Part shown: piece after piece, positions 6,869 through 13,500 of the stretch
Position numbering within the stretch: the stretch's first letter is position 1
Layout of the letters: each line of letters starts with the position of its first letter
The notes under the pieces: generated by a model
Told to the model about the DNA's origin: nothing
Databases searched by the model: none
What the model saw: the letters and a program-made list of their open reading frames with translations, nothing else
Made by a program: the position numbers and the translations under genes
Source of the DNA: Cycloclasticus sp.
GTDB lineage: Bacteria > Pseudomonadota > Gammaproteobacteria > Methylococcales > Cycloclasticaceae
Direction of reading: 5' to 3'
Assembly: GCA_019090295.1 (NCBI GenBank)
Contig: JAHRWG010000230.1
Coordinates: 1-13,500 of the forward strand
Length of the DNA stretch: 13,500 nucleotides

Positions 6869-9511
6869 ATGATATCCAATATTGTAAAAAAACTTTTTGG
6901 TAGCCGAAATGACCGGCTAGTTAAAGCTAAGCAGAAAACAGTTGATAAAATAAACAGCGTTGAGGCGAGTGTTCAAGGGTTAAGTGACGTCGACTTAAAA
7001 GAAAAAACTGCTGAATTTCGCTCACGCCTAGCCGATGGTGAAACGCTTGAGTCACTCATTCCAGAGGCTTTTTCTGTCGTAAGAGAAGCCAGTATCCGAA
7101 CATTAGGTATGCGCCATTTCGATGTTCAAATGATTGGTGGAATGGTCCTTAATGATGGGCGAATTGCCGAAATGAAAACGGGTGAGGGTAAAACCTTAGT
7201 GGCTACCTTAGCGGCCTACCTAAATGCCTTATCTGGAAAGGGCGTACACCTGATTACTGTCAACGATTACTTAGCAGAGCGAGATGCTAAGTGGATGGGT
7301 CAGCTATTTAACTTTTTAGGCCTAACGACGGGTGTTATTGCTAACTCAATGAACCCAGATCAAAGGCGAGAAGCCTATGCGGCAGATATTACTTACGGAA
7401 CCAACAATGAATTTGGTTTTGACTATCTACGCGACAATATGGCCTTTAGTAATGAGGATAAAGTACAACGTGGTTTGCACTATGCCATTATTGATGAAGT
7501 TGACTCAATTCTTATTGATGAAGCCAGAACACCGTTAATTATTTCTGGTCCAACTGAAGATAAAAGTGAACTCTATCTTCAACTCAATATCATTATCAAA
7601 GACTTAGGTATAGAGCTTGAAGGAAAAGAGGGCGACTATACAATTGATGAAAAAACCAAACAAGCCCATTTAACAGAGCTAGGTCACGAAAAAATTGAAC
7701 AGCTTTTAACTAAAGCGGGTTTACTCAGTGAAAACGAAAGTTTATATGATGCAGGCAATATTGGCCTAATGCATCATGTTTACGCCGCTCTTCGTGCACA
7801 AGCGTTGTACCAAAAAGATGTCGACTATATTATTCAAGATGGTCAAGTTGTTATTGTTGATGAATTTACCGGTCGGACCATGCCTGGAAGACGTTGGGGC
7901 GAAGGTTTACATCAAGCAATAGAAGCTAAAGAAGGGACGGTTATTCAAAGTGAAAACCAAACCATGGCATCGATCACTTTTCAAAATTACTTCCGTATGT
8001 ATGAAAAACTGTCTGGTATGACAGGAACAGCTGATACCGAGGCTTTTGAGTTTCAGCAAATTTATGCATTAGAAGTTATTGTTATTCCAACGCATCGGGG
8101 TATGGCACGGAATGACCAAGGTGATTTGGTTTATTTAACCTCAAAAGAAAAATACGATGCGGTGATTGCTGACATTGTAGATTGCCATAAAAGGCAACAG
8201 CCTGTGTTAGTTGGAACAACCTCTATCGAGGTGTCTGAATACTTATCCAAGAATTTGCTGGAAAAGAAAGTACCCCATGAAGTACTTAATGCGAAACAGC
8301 ATGAAAGAGAAGCGCAGATTATTACTAATGCAGGCACATTAGGCGCTGTCACTATTGCCACCAATATGGCAGGCCGTGGAACAGATATTGTGCTGGGTGG
8401 AAAAAGTGAAGAAATAACGGAAGAGTGGGAACAAAAGCATTTAGCGGTCATTAACACAGGTGGCTTACGAGTTATAGGTACAGAACGACATGAGTCTAGG
8501 CGAATTGATAATCAGCTTAGAGGGCGTTCAGGGCGACAGGGCGACCCTGGAGCTAGTCGTTTTTACTTGTCGCTAGAAGATAATTTAATGCGAATTTTTG
8601 CCTCTGAGCGTGTATCGGGTTTAATGCAAAAGTTAGGGCTAGAGAACGGAGAGTCTATCGAGCATCCGTGGGTCAGTAAAGCGATTGAAAATGCACAGCG
8701 TAAAGTAGAAGGGCATAACTTCGATACACGAAAACAGTTATTACAATACGATGATGTTGCCAATGACCAACGCCGTGTTATTTACGAACAAAGAAATGAC
8801 ATTATGGATGCAGAGGATATTGCAGACATGATTAGCTCAATTCGTGACGACGTGGTGGCTCAATTAATTGCAGAATATATACCTGTGCAATCAATGGATG
8901 ATCAATGGGATATTGATGGCTTACAAGTAGCGTTAGAAGATGAGTTTAATTGCAAACTAAATATCAATGATCATCTTAAGGATGATAGTCACTTAGATGA
9001 GGATGGAATCCACGAGCTGATTTTATCCGCCATCGGTAATGATTACGCCCAAAAAGAAACAGTGGCTGGAGTCGAGGTGGTGAGGCACTTTGAAAAATCC
9101 GTTATGCTGCAAACGCTTGATAGCTTATGGCGTGATCACTTAGGTGCTATGGACCACTTAAGGCAAGGGATTCATTTGCGCGGGTATGCACAAAAAGACC
9201 CTAAGCAGGAATACAAGCGAGAAGCATTTGAAATGTTTACCGCCATGTTAGATGCACTAAAACGTGAAGTTGTGATGGTTGTTACTAAAGTTCAGGTTCG
9301 TGCCGAAGAAGATGTTCAAGCCATCGATGAGCAGCGTCGTGTTAAGCAAGAAATGGAGTTTAAGCATGCAGAGGCAAACTCATTAGCGACTGAAAAGAAA
9401 CAAGATAAAGAACAACCTTTTAAGCGTAGCAATAAAAAAGTGGGCCGTAATGACCCGTGCCCTTGTGGATCTGGTAAAAAGTTTAAACAATGCCATGGAA
9501 AGTTGCAGTAG
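6869..9511 (+). CDS. secA: Preprotein translocase ATPase SecA
   Basis: SecA is the motor ATPase that pushes unfolded preproteins through SecYEG. The 880 residues (E. coli has 901) begin like other SecA proteins, with K-L-F-G-S-R-N-D-R (8-16). NBD1 has Walker A M-K-T-G-E-G-K-T (102-109) and Walker B with D-E-V-D-S (209-213). The preprotein cross-linking domain is inserted at about 228-370. NBD2 carries [11 protein letters not shown] (near 500) and [13 protein letters not shown] (near 550). The helical scaffold and wing domains follow. The tail ends with the zinc-binding SEC-C motif, Cys864, Cys866, Cys875 and His876, which binds SecB and phospholipid. The gene is complete. argJ starts 15 nt after its stop and is probably cotranscribed. 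Confidence 0.99.
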   Translation: MISNIVKKLFGSRNDRLVKAKQKTVDKINSVEASVQGLSDVDLKEKTAEFRSRLADGETLESLIPEAFSVVREASIRTLGMRHFDVQMIGGMVLNDGRIAEMKTGEGKTLVATLAAYLNALSGKGVHLITVNDYLAERDAKWMGQLFNFLGLTTGVIANSMNPDQRREAYAADITYGTNNEFGFDYLRDNMAFSNEDKVQRGLHYAIIDEVDSILIDEARTPLIISGPTEDKSELYLQLNIIIKDLGIELEGKEGDYTIDEKTKQAHLTELGHEKIEQLLTKAGLLSENESLYDAGNIGLMHHVYAALRAQALYQKDVDYIIQDGQVVIVDEFTGRTMPGRRWGEGLHQAIEAKEGTVIQSENQTMASITFQNYFRMYEKLSGMTGTADTEAFEFQQIYALEVIVIPTHRGMARNDQGDLVYLTSKEKYDAVIADIVDCHKRQQPVLVGTTSIEVSEYLSKNLLEKKVPHEVLNAKQHEREAQIITNAGTLGAVTIATNMAGRGTDIVLGGKSEEITEEWEQKHLAVINTGGLRVIGTERHESRRIDNQLRGRSGRQGDPGASRFYLSLEDNLMRIFASERVSGLMQKLGLENGESIEHPWVSKAIENAQRKVEGHNFDTRKQLLQYDDVANDQRRVIYEQRNDIMDAEDIADMISSIRDDVVAQLIAEYIPVQSMDDQWDIDGLQVALEDEFNCKLNINDHLKDDSHLDEDGIHELILSAIGNDYAQKETVAGVEVVRHFEKSVMLQTLDSLWRDHLGAMDHLRQGIHLRGYAQKDPKQEYKREAFEMFTAMLDALKREVVMVVTKVQVRAEEDVQAIDEQRRVKQEMEFKHAEANSLATEKKQDKEQPFKRSNKKVGRNDPCPCGSGKKFKQCHGKLQ

Positions 9512-9526
9512 GTTTAGGGGGCTAAC

Positions 9527-10747
9527 ATGTCATTTGCTCATGCCGGTACACTAGATTTACAAGCCATTAAAGGTATTCGTATTGGTACCGCATTGGCTGG
9601 TATTCGTCAAAATGAGCGAGACGATATAGTCGTTTTTGAACTGAGTGAGAAAACAAATTTAGCGGCCACCTTTACTAAAAATAAGTTCTGCGCAGCCCCT
9701 GTTATCGTTGCTAAAGAACACCTAGAAATAGATCAACCACGTTACCTTTTGATTAACTCTGGGAATGCTAACGCTGGGCTAGGAACACTTGGGGTAGACA
9801 CTGCACAAAAAAGTTGTGAGGGCTTAGCTGCTTTAGCAGCAACAGAAAAATCTAGCGTATTACCCTTTTCAACGGGTGTTATTGGCGAACCGTTACCGCT
9901 GGATAAACTTTTAGCAGCATTACCGGCAGCACTCAAGTCGCTAAGTGGAAACAATTGGGATAAAGCCGCAAAAGGGATTTTAACCACTGATACATGTACA
10001 AAAGGTTGCACTCGTCAGCTTGAGATAGATGGGCAAACAGCAACGATAACGGGTATTGCAAAGGGTTCTGGCATGATCAAGCCGGATATGGCTACCATGC
10101 TTGCTTATATAGCAACAGACCTACCAATCAGTCAAGGTGTCTTACAAGGGCTGCTTAAACAAGCCGTCGATGTGTCGTTTAATAGCATTACAGTTGATGG
10201 AGACACCTCCACTAACGATGCAGCTATCTTAATGGCAACTAATGAATTGGACATTAAACCTATCAAGTCACCTGATGACCCAAGGTGCAATGCTATTTTG
10301 GCTGAACTGATCAATGTTTGCTGTTACCTAGCCGAGGCCATTGTAAAAGATGGTGAAGGCGCGACAAAGCTAATTAAAATCCAGGTGAATCATGCGGCTA
10401 ACTTAGCTGATGCAAGAGAAGTAGCTTATACCGTGGCACATTCACCATTGGTTAAAACAGCTTTTTTTGCATCTGACCCTAATTGGGGGCGAATTTTAGC
10501 AGCTGTCGGCCGTGCCAACATTAAGCAGCTAAATGTTGATAATATATCTATATACTTGGCTGATACGTGTATTGTGAAAAATGGCATGCGTGATAACGCT
10601 TATACTGAAGAGCAAGGCCAAGCCGTTATGGATCAATACGAAATATTACTCACGATTGACCTTGCTGAAGGTGATGCGAGTACGACCATTTTGAGCTGTG
10701 ATTTATCATATGATTACGTCAAAATTAATGCAGAATACCGTTCCTAG
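9527..10747 (+). CDS. argJ: Ornithine acetyltransferase / N-acetylglutamate synthase ArgJ
   Basis: ArgJ transfers the acetyl group from N-acetylornithine to glutamate in the cyclic arginine pathway. Many members also use acetyl-CoA, but this cannot be decided from the sequence. The 406 residues include S-T-G-V-I-G (115-120), D-T-C-T-K-G (155-160), and K-G-S-G-M-I-K-P-D-M-A-T-M-L-A (179-193). Self-cleavage between Ala189 and Thr190 gives the alpha and beta chains and exposes the Thr nucleophile. D-P-N-W-G-R-I-L-A-A-V-G-R-A and a final D-Y-V-K-I-N-A-E-Y-R-S are typical. AGGGGG (9516-9521), 5 nt before ATG9527, supports the start. The gene follows secA at 15 nt and precedes the mutT fusion at 19 nt, an order also seen in other gammaproteobacteria. 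Confidence 0.97.
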   Translation: MSFAHAGTLDLQAIKGIRIGTALAGIRQNERDDIVVFELSEKTNLAATFTKNKFCAAPVIVAKEHLEIDQPRYLLINSGNANAGLGTLGVDTAQKSCEGLAALAATEKSSVLPFSTGVIGEPLPLDKLLAALPAALKSLSGNNWDKAAKGILTTDTCTKGCTRQLEIDGQTATITGIAKGSGMIKPDMATMLAYIATDLPISQGVLQGLLKQAVDVSFNSITVDGDTSTNDAAILMATNELDIKPIKSPDDPRCNAILAELINVCCYLAEAIVKDGEGATKLIKIQVNHAANLADAREVAYTVAHSPLVKTAFFASDPNWGRILAAVGRANIKQLNVDNISIYLADTCIVKNGMRDNAYTEEQGQAVMDQYEILLTIDLAEGDASTTILSCDLSYDYVKINAEYRS

Positions 10748-10766
10748 CACATAGCGAGCTTCGCGT

Positions 10767-11735
10767 ATGGCTACCAAGCATCATGACAAACCTTTAAATG
10801 TTGTGGTTGCTGTTATCAAAAATGAGCAGGGTCAGGTGCTTATTAGTCAGCGAGCAAAGCATGCCCATCAAGGTGGGCTTTGGGAATTTCCAGGTGGAAA
10901 GGTCGAGCCAGCTGAAAGCTCGCAACAAGCCTTACGCCGTGAATTGTTAGAAGAAGTAAACATTAGCATACACTCTGCGAAGCCCCTGCTTAAAATCCAC
11001 CACCATTACCCCGATCTTTTCGTGTGCCTAGATGTTTACTTGGTTACAAGCTACCAGGGTGAAGCGATGGGTATGGAGGGACAGGTCATAAAGTGGATTG
11101 ATATAAACTGTTTGGAAGACCTAAAGTTTCCAACGGCCAATAAAGCCATTATAAAATCATTAATGCTGCCCCGCTATTACCCCATTGTCGATGAGAGTAT
11201 CGGCGCACTAGATGATATGCTCGCACACTTAATGGCGCTTATTGAGCAAGGGTACAACATGATCCAATGGCGAGTTAAATCACTTGATACTAGAGCTTAT
11301 AAAGCAATTACAGAAAAAGCATTAGTACTCTGTCACGAAAGAAAAGCCGTCTTGTTCTTAAATACATCGGTAGACATGGCGATGGCGTTGTCAGCGCAAG
11401 CCGTTCACTTAGACACGCAGACCATTAGAAACTTCTCGGGCGATCTCCCAGAAAACATGCTCTACGCCGCCTCCTGTCACAGTAGTGAGGAGATAAAGCA
11501 GGCACATGGTTTAGGTGTGTTGTTTGCAGTTTTGTCGCCGGTAAGCCGAACAAAATCACATCCAGAAGCGCGCCCACTGGGTTGGTCAACCTTTGCATCG
11601 ATGGCAGACAAATTCGCAATGCCAATATTCGCCCTTGGTGGAATGAAGCCGACTGACTTAGAGACAGCCATGAGGAATAATGCTTGTGGTATATCAGGTA
11701 TTCGAGGTTTTTTAACGAATAAAATTAATGGTTGA
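10767..11735 (+). CDS. Nudix hydrolase (MutT-like) fused to a ThiE-like domain
   Basis: The 322-residue fusion has a Nudix domain at about 8-132 and a TIM-barrel domain similar to thiamine-phosphate synthase at about 136-316. The Nudix box runs from Gly44 to Ile66 with Glu50, Arg58, Glu59, Glu62 and Glu63 all present, and W-E-F-P-G-G before it, as in MutT. The consensus Gly near the end is Asn65. By family, the N-terminal half probably cleans 8-oxo-dGTP from the nucleotide pool. In the C-terminal half Q-W-R-V-K (167-171) resembles the ThiE pyrimidine-site motif, but the Mg-binding aspartates align with Thr200 and Thr219 and the phosphate-binding Lys aligns with His265. Thiamine-phosphate synthase activity is thus doubtful. 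Such fusions are common next to argJ and secA in this class. The Shine-Dalgarno sequence is weak. The 3' end overlaps yacG by 11 bp. Confidence 0.92.
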   Translation: MATKHHDKPLNVVVAVIKNEQGQVLISQRAKHAHQGGLWEFPGGKVEPAESSQQALRRELLEEVNISIHSAKPLLKIHHHYPDLFVCLDVYLVTSYQGEAMGMEGQVIKWIDINCLEDLKFPTANKAIIKSLMLPRYYPIVDESIGALDDMLAHLMALIEQGYNMIQWRVKSLDTRAYKAITEKALVLCHERKAVLFLNTSVDMAMALSAQAVHLDTQTIRNFSGDLPENMLYAASCHSSEEIKQAHGLGVLFAVLSPVSRTKSHPEARPLGWSTFASMADKFAMPIFALGGMKPTDLETAMRNNACGISGIRGFLTNKING

Positions 11736-11910
11736 GTAGTTGATCATCAGCGATGGGGTAGGTGTCTTCGCCAGCAATGGTGTTCTTTTCGGATGCCCAA
11801 TCGCCTAAATCGATTAACTTACAGCGCTCAGAGCAAAAAGGTTTAAAGTTTGAGCTGGCACTCCATATAACATCATGGTGACAGGTAGGGCATTTAACGT
11901 TGAATGTCAT
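11725..11910 (-). CDS. yacG: DNA gyrase inhibitor YacG (zinc ribbon protein)
   Basis: This is a 61-residue protein with Cys7, Cys10, Cys26 and Cys30 in the C-x2-C and C-x3-C pattern, followed by K-L-I-D-L-G-D-W-A (31-39), which is diagnostic for YacG. In E. coli YacG binds one zinc ion and blocks DNA binding by GyrB. The start is ATG at 11908-11910. A TTG 36 nt upstream would overlap zapD and add a non-conserved extension. The gene begins 4 nt after the zapD stop and is the last gene of the pilD-coaE-zapD-yacG operon. Its 3' end overlaps the mutT fusion gene by 11 bp on the opposite strand, so no terminator fits between them. Confidence 0.93.
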   Translation of the reverse strand: MTFNVKCPTCHHDVIWSASSNFKPFCSERCKLIDLGDWASEKNTIAGEDTYPIADDQLLNH

Positions 11911-11914
11911 GGCG

Positions 11915-12682
11915 TTATAGTTGACAAATATGTAGGGTAAAATCAATATTACCCGTTACTTGGCTGGCTCTTTCAGTTTCACTGGGTTGCATAAAACGGA
12001 CACTAAATCGGTGCTTACCACCGCTGATTTCTGCAAAAGCAAAAACACTGGTGGCAACCGAAACGCGAAGTAACTGAACAGCTTGACTAGAATTTAATGC
12101 TTGTTGATAAAAGCCTGATATCGCTGTTTTGATAATAGGGGCGGAACTAAAGCGGATAAATTGTAAAAGCAGCGCAATGGATTCCTTAATGGGGTGTAAA
12201 TTTTCACTCCAATCATGAATTTGTTGACGACGGATTTCAACGGGCTGGTTAAGCCAAAAGTGATAAGACGGTAAATCAAAATCACATGTCCCGCCCGGAA
12301 TACTGCTTCGTTGAGCTAAACTCTTTAATAGTTGAATGTTAGATGCTTGTTGATCAATTCGGCCTTCAAAGGCATTTAGTTTTTGGTTTAATAGCGTTAG
12401 TTGAGAAATACTTTCCTGTAACTTTTTTCTATCAACATGAGGGTTTTGAGTAAAAATAACTAAGCGTTTAATATGTCGCTCAATCTCTTTAGTAATTTCG
12501 TTTCTAAGGTCAGACCGGCCAGCAATACTTAAAATATCAAGCAGGCAGCCAAGTTCAGCCCTGTTTTGGTAAGGGGCGTCTTGCTGTGCAAAGTGCTGCA
12601 TCTGAAAAAATAAATCCTCTAACCTAAGAAAGGTGCGGACTCGTTCACTAAGAGGCAGTTCGTAGGTAATTATTTCTGACAC
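11915..12682 (-). CDS. zapD: Cell division protein ZapD
   Basis: ZapD crosslinks FtsZ filaments by binding their C-terminal peptide, the D-I-P-A-F-L type tail that is present in ftsZ of this window. The 255 residues contain V-R-T-F-L-R-L-E (15-22), [12 protein letters not shown] (127-138), G-F-Y-Q (190-193) and [11 protein letters not shown] (221-231), all typical of the family (DUF1342, formerly YacF). The start is GTG at 12680-12682, chosen because the homologous N-terminal segment begins a few residues later and no ATG fits. No Shine-Dalgarno sequence is seen before it. The 25-nt gap from coaE suggests a shared transcript. The length is slightly above the E. coli protein (247). Confidence 0.95.
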   Translation of the reverse strand: MSEIITYELPLSERVRTFLRLEDLFFQMQHFAQQDAPYQNRAELGCLLDILSIAGRSDLRNEITKEIERHIKRLVIFTQNPHVDRKKLQESISQLTLLNQKLNAFEGRIDQQASNIQLLKSLAQRSSIPGGTCDFDLPSYHFWLNQPVEIRRQQIHDWSENLHPIKESIALLLQFIRFSSAPIIKTAISGFYQQALNSSQAVQLLRVSVATSVFAFAEISGGKHRFSVRFMQPSETERASQVTGNIDFTLHICQL

Positions 12683-12707
12683 GCGGCGTAGATGTTGCGT
12701 TAAATGG

Positions 12708-13328
12708 CTATTTTGCAGGATATTTTCTATTTTTGCCAGCGCTCATTCGGCTGTAGTGCCGGTGAAGTTTTTCAACGTCTTCTTTTAAGTGGTCTAATGA
12801 ACCGTCATTACAGATAAAATCATCAGTATTTTGCAGCCTAAACTCACGTGAACATTGGCTCTTCATAATAGCGTCAATGGTGCTTTTGCTAAGGTTGTCT
12901 CGTTTTTTGACACGTTTAATTTGAAGTGGCTCTGGGCAATCAATCACCAAAATACGCTCAACATTTACATGATGACCAGTTTCAAATAATAAAGGAATAC
13001 TAAGAATGCCATAAGGGGCGCTCTCTAAGGTCAATGCATGGTGCATGGCTTTAAAAATGGGCGGGTGCATCATCTTTTCCAAGCTTGCTTTGGCAGTTGG
13101 ATTATGAAAAATAAGTTGCCGTAAATAGGCTCGGTCAAGTGAACCATTGGCCGTTAAAACACCTGGGCCAAATGTATCAACGATAGCCGCTAAAGTTGGC
13201 TGGCCAGGCTGCACGATTGCATGTGCAATGTCATCAGCATCAATAACAGGAACAGACCATTCTTGAAAGAAACGTGTAACCGTTGATTTTCCACAACCAA
13301 TCCCACCCGTTAAACCAACAACTAGCAT
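12708..13328 (-). CDS. coaE: Dephospho-CoA kinase CoaE
   Basis: CoaE phosphorylates the 3'-hydroxyl of dephospho-CoA with ATP, the last step of coenzyme A synthesis in the cytoplasm. The 206 residues show the P-loop G-G-I-G-C-G-K-S (8-15), the substrate-binding D-A-D-D-I-A-H (30-36), the CoA domain with I-P-L-L-F-E (111-116), and the lid region with S-R-E-F-R-L (160-165). ATG at 13326-13328 directly precedes the conserved V-V-G-L-T-G-G and is the only sensible start. It lies 4 nt after the pilD stop, so the two are probably coupled, matching the common pilBCD-coaE-zapD-yacG arrangement. It is complete and unremarkable. Confidence 0.97.
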   Translation of the reverse strand: MLVVGLTGGIGCGKSTVTRFFQEWSVPVIDADDIAHAIVQPGQPTLAAIVDTFGPGVLTANGSLDRAYLRQLIFHNPTAKASLEKMMHPPIFKAMHHALTLESAPYGILSIPLLFETGHHVNVERILVIDCPEPLQIKRVKKRDNLSKSTIDAIMKSQCSREFRLQNTDDFICNDGSLDHLKEDVEKLHRHYSRMSAGKNRKYPAK

Positions 13329-13332
13329 AAGG

Positions 13333-13484
13333 TTATAAGCCAGAAAATCTTAGATACCAGTCATTAATTTTCAGCCCATAAAATAGAGCGATTAATGCAG
13401 CAAAGGATAAGTAGGGCCCAAAGGGTATGGCAAGGTTTTTATTGTGTCGTTTAAAGACGATCAGTAATATGCCAACCACTGCAC
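13333..13484 (-). CDS. pilD: Type IV prepilin peptidase PilD, C-terminal end (partial)
   Basis: The last 49 codons and a TAA stop (13333-13335) are readable on the minus strand. The peptide has a hydrophobic helix (A-V-V-G-I-L-L-I-V), a basic loop, the motif I-P-F-G-P-Y-L-S (19-26), a second hydrophobic helix, and ends with D-W-Y-L-R-F-S-G-L. P-F-G-P-hydrophobic near the C-terminus is a hallmark of the inner-membrane aspartic prepilin peptidases that cleave and methylate type IV pilins and type II secretion pseudopilins. The catalytic Asp pair would lie outside the window. The reading frame is cut by adapter sequence from about 13485. The position before coaE supports PilD; GspO would be the alternative name. 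Confidence 0.85.
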
Positions 13485-13500
13485 CTGTCTCTTATACACA
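13485..13500. other. Tn5 mosaic end / Nextera adapter remnant (not genomic)
   Basis: CTGTCTCTTATACACA is identical to the first 16 bases of the 19-bp Tn5 mosaic end used in tagmentation library kits. The open pilD frame on the minus strand meets an in-frame stop (13492-13494) as soon as it enters this stretch, as expected if it is foreign. The first base could be shared with genomic DNA. Confidence 0.95.

Noticed and set aside
8131..8457. Cysteine- and serine-rich open frame of 108 codons on the minus strand inside secA
   Set aside because: It lies opposite the conserved second ATPase domain of SecA; the composition is that of an antisense shadow.
10754..10764. Small hairpin GCGAGCTTCGC before the mutT fusion
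   Set aside because: A 4-bp stem with a 3-nt loop and no T run is too small to call a regulatory element.
1..13500. Search for mobile elements, tRNA or rRNA genes, CRISPR repeats or defence genes
   Set aside because: None was seen. The region is almost fully covered by housekeeping genes in a widely conserved order, so there is no support for a novel accessory system.

Overview
The window is a compact chromosomal segment from a gammaproteobacterium of moderate to low GC. The evidence is the gene order: murB-ddl-ftsQ-ftsA-ftsZ-lpxC (the 3' end of the division and cell-wall, or dcw, cluster), then dciA and an M23 peptidase gene, secA, argJ and a mutT-thiE fusion, facing a pilD-coaE-zapD-yacG block. 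ZapD and YacG further point to Gammaproteobacteria. A marine or methylotroph-like lineage (Cycloclasticus or Methylophaga type) is an impression from the protein sequences and was not tested.

Left part (1-4345, plus strand): the C-terminus of MurB, then complete ddl, ftsQ, ftsA and ftsZ. The first junctions are translationally tight: TAATG between murB and ddl, ATGA between ddl and ftsQ, 4 nt between ftsQ and ftsA, and 48 nt before ftsZ, which has a strong ribosome binding site. Two tandem hairpins follow ftsZ. lpxC then starts from what looks like its own extended -10 promoter.

Middle part (4494-9511): lpxC converges on dciA (minus strand), with overlapping stop codons. dciA diverges from a membrane-anchored M23 (LytM-type) peptidase gene, with only 27 nt between their start codons. 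secA follows after 72 nt. No secM-like gene is present; the M23 gene occupies the place where enterobacteria carry secM.

Right part (9527-13500): argJ and a Nudix hydrolase fused to a ThiE-like domain continue on the plus strand. They converge on a minus-strand operon that reads pilD (3' end only), coaE, zapD, yacG. The last 16 bases are the Tn5 mosaic end used in Nextera libraries, not genomic DNA, so the window ends at an untrimmed contig end inside pilD.

Together the genes serve peptidoglycan precursor synthesis (MurB, Ddl), the divisome (FtsQ, FtsA, FtsZ, ZapD), outer-membrane lipid A (LpxC), envelope remodelling (M23), replication (DciA, YacG), secretion (SecA, PilD), and arginine and CoA metabolism (ArgJ, CoaE). 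There is no mobile element, CRISPR array, RNA gene or gene-free stretch over 300 bases. This is largely an ordinary housekeeping region. I found no convincing new system. The points most worth a second look are the ThiE-like domain with lost catalytic residues, the very tight divergent and convergent junctions, and the adapter at the end.
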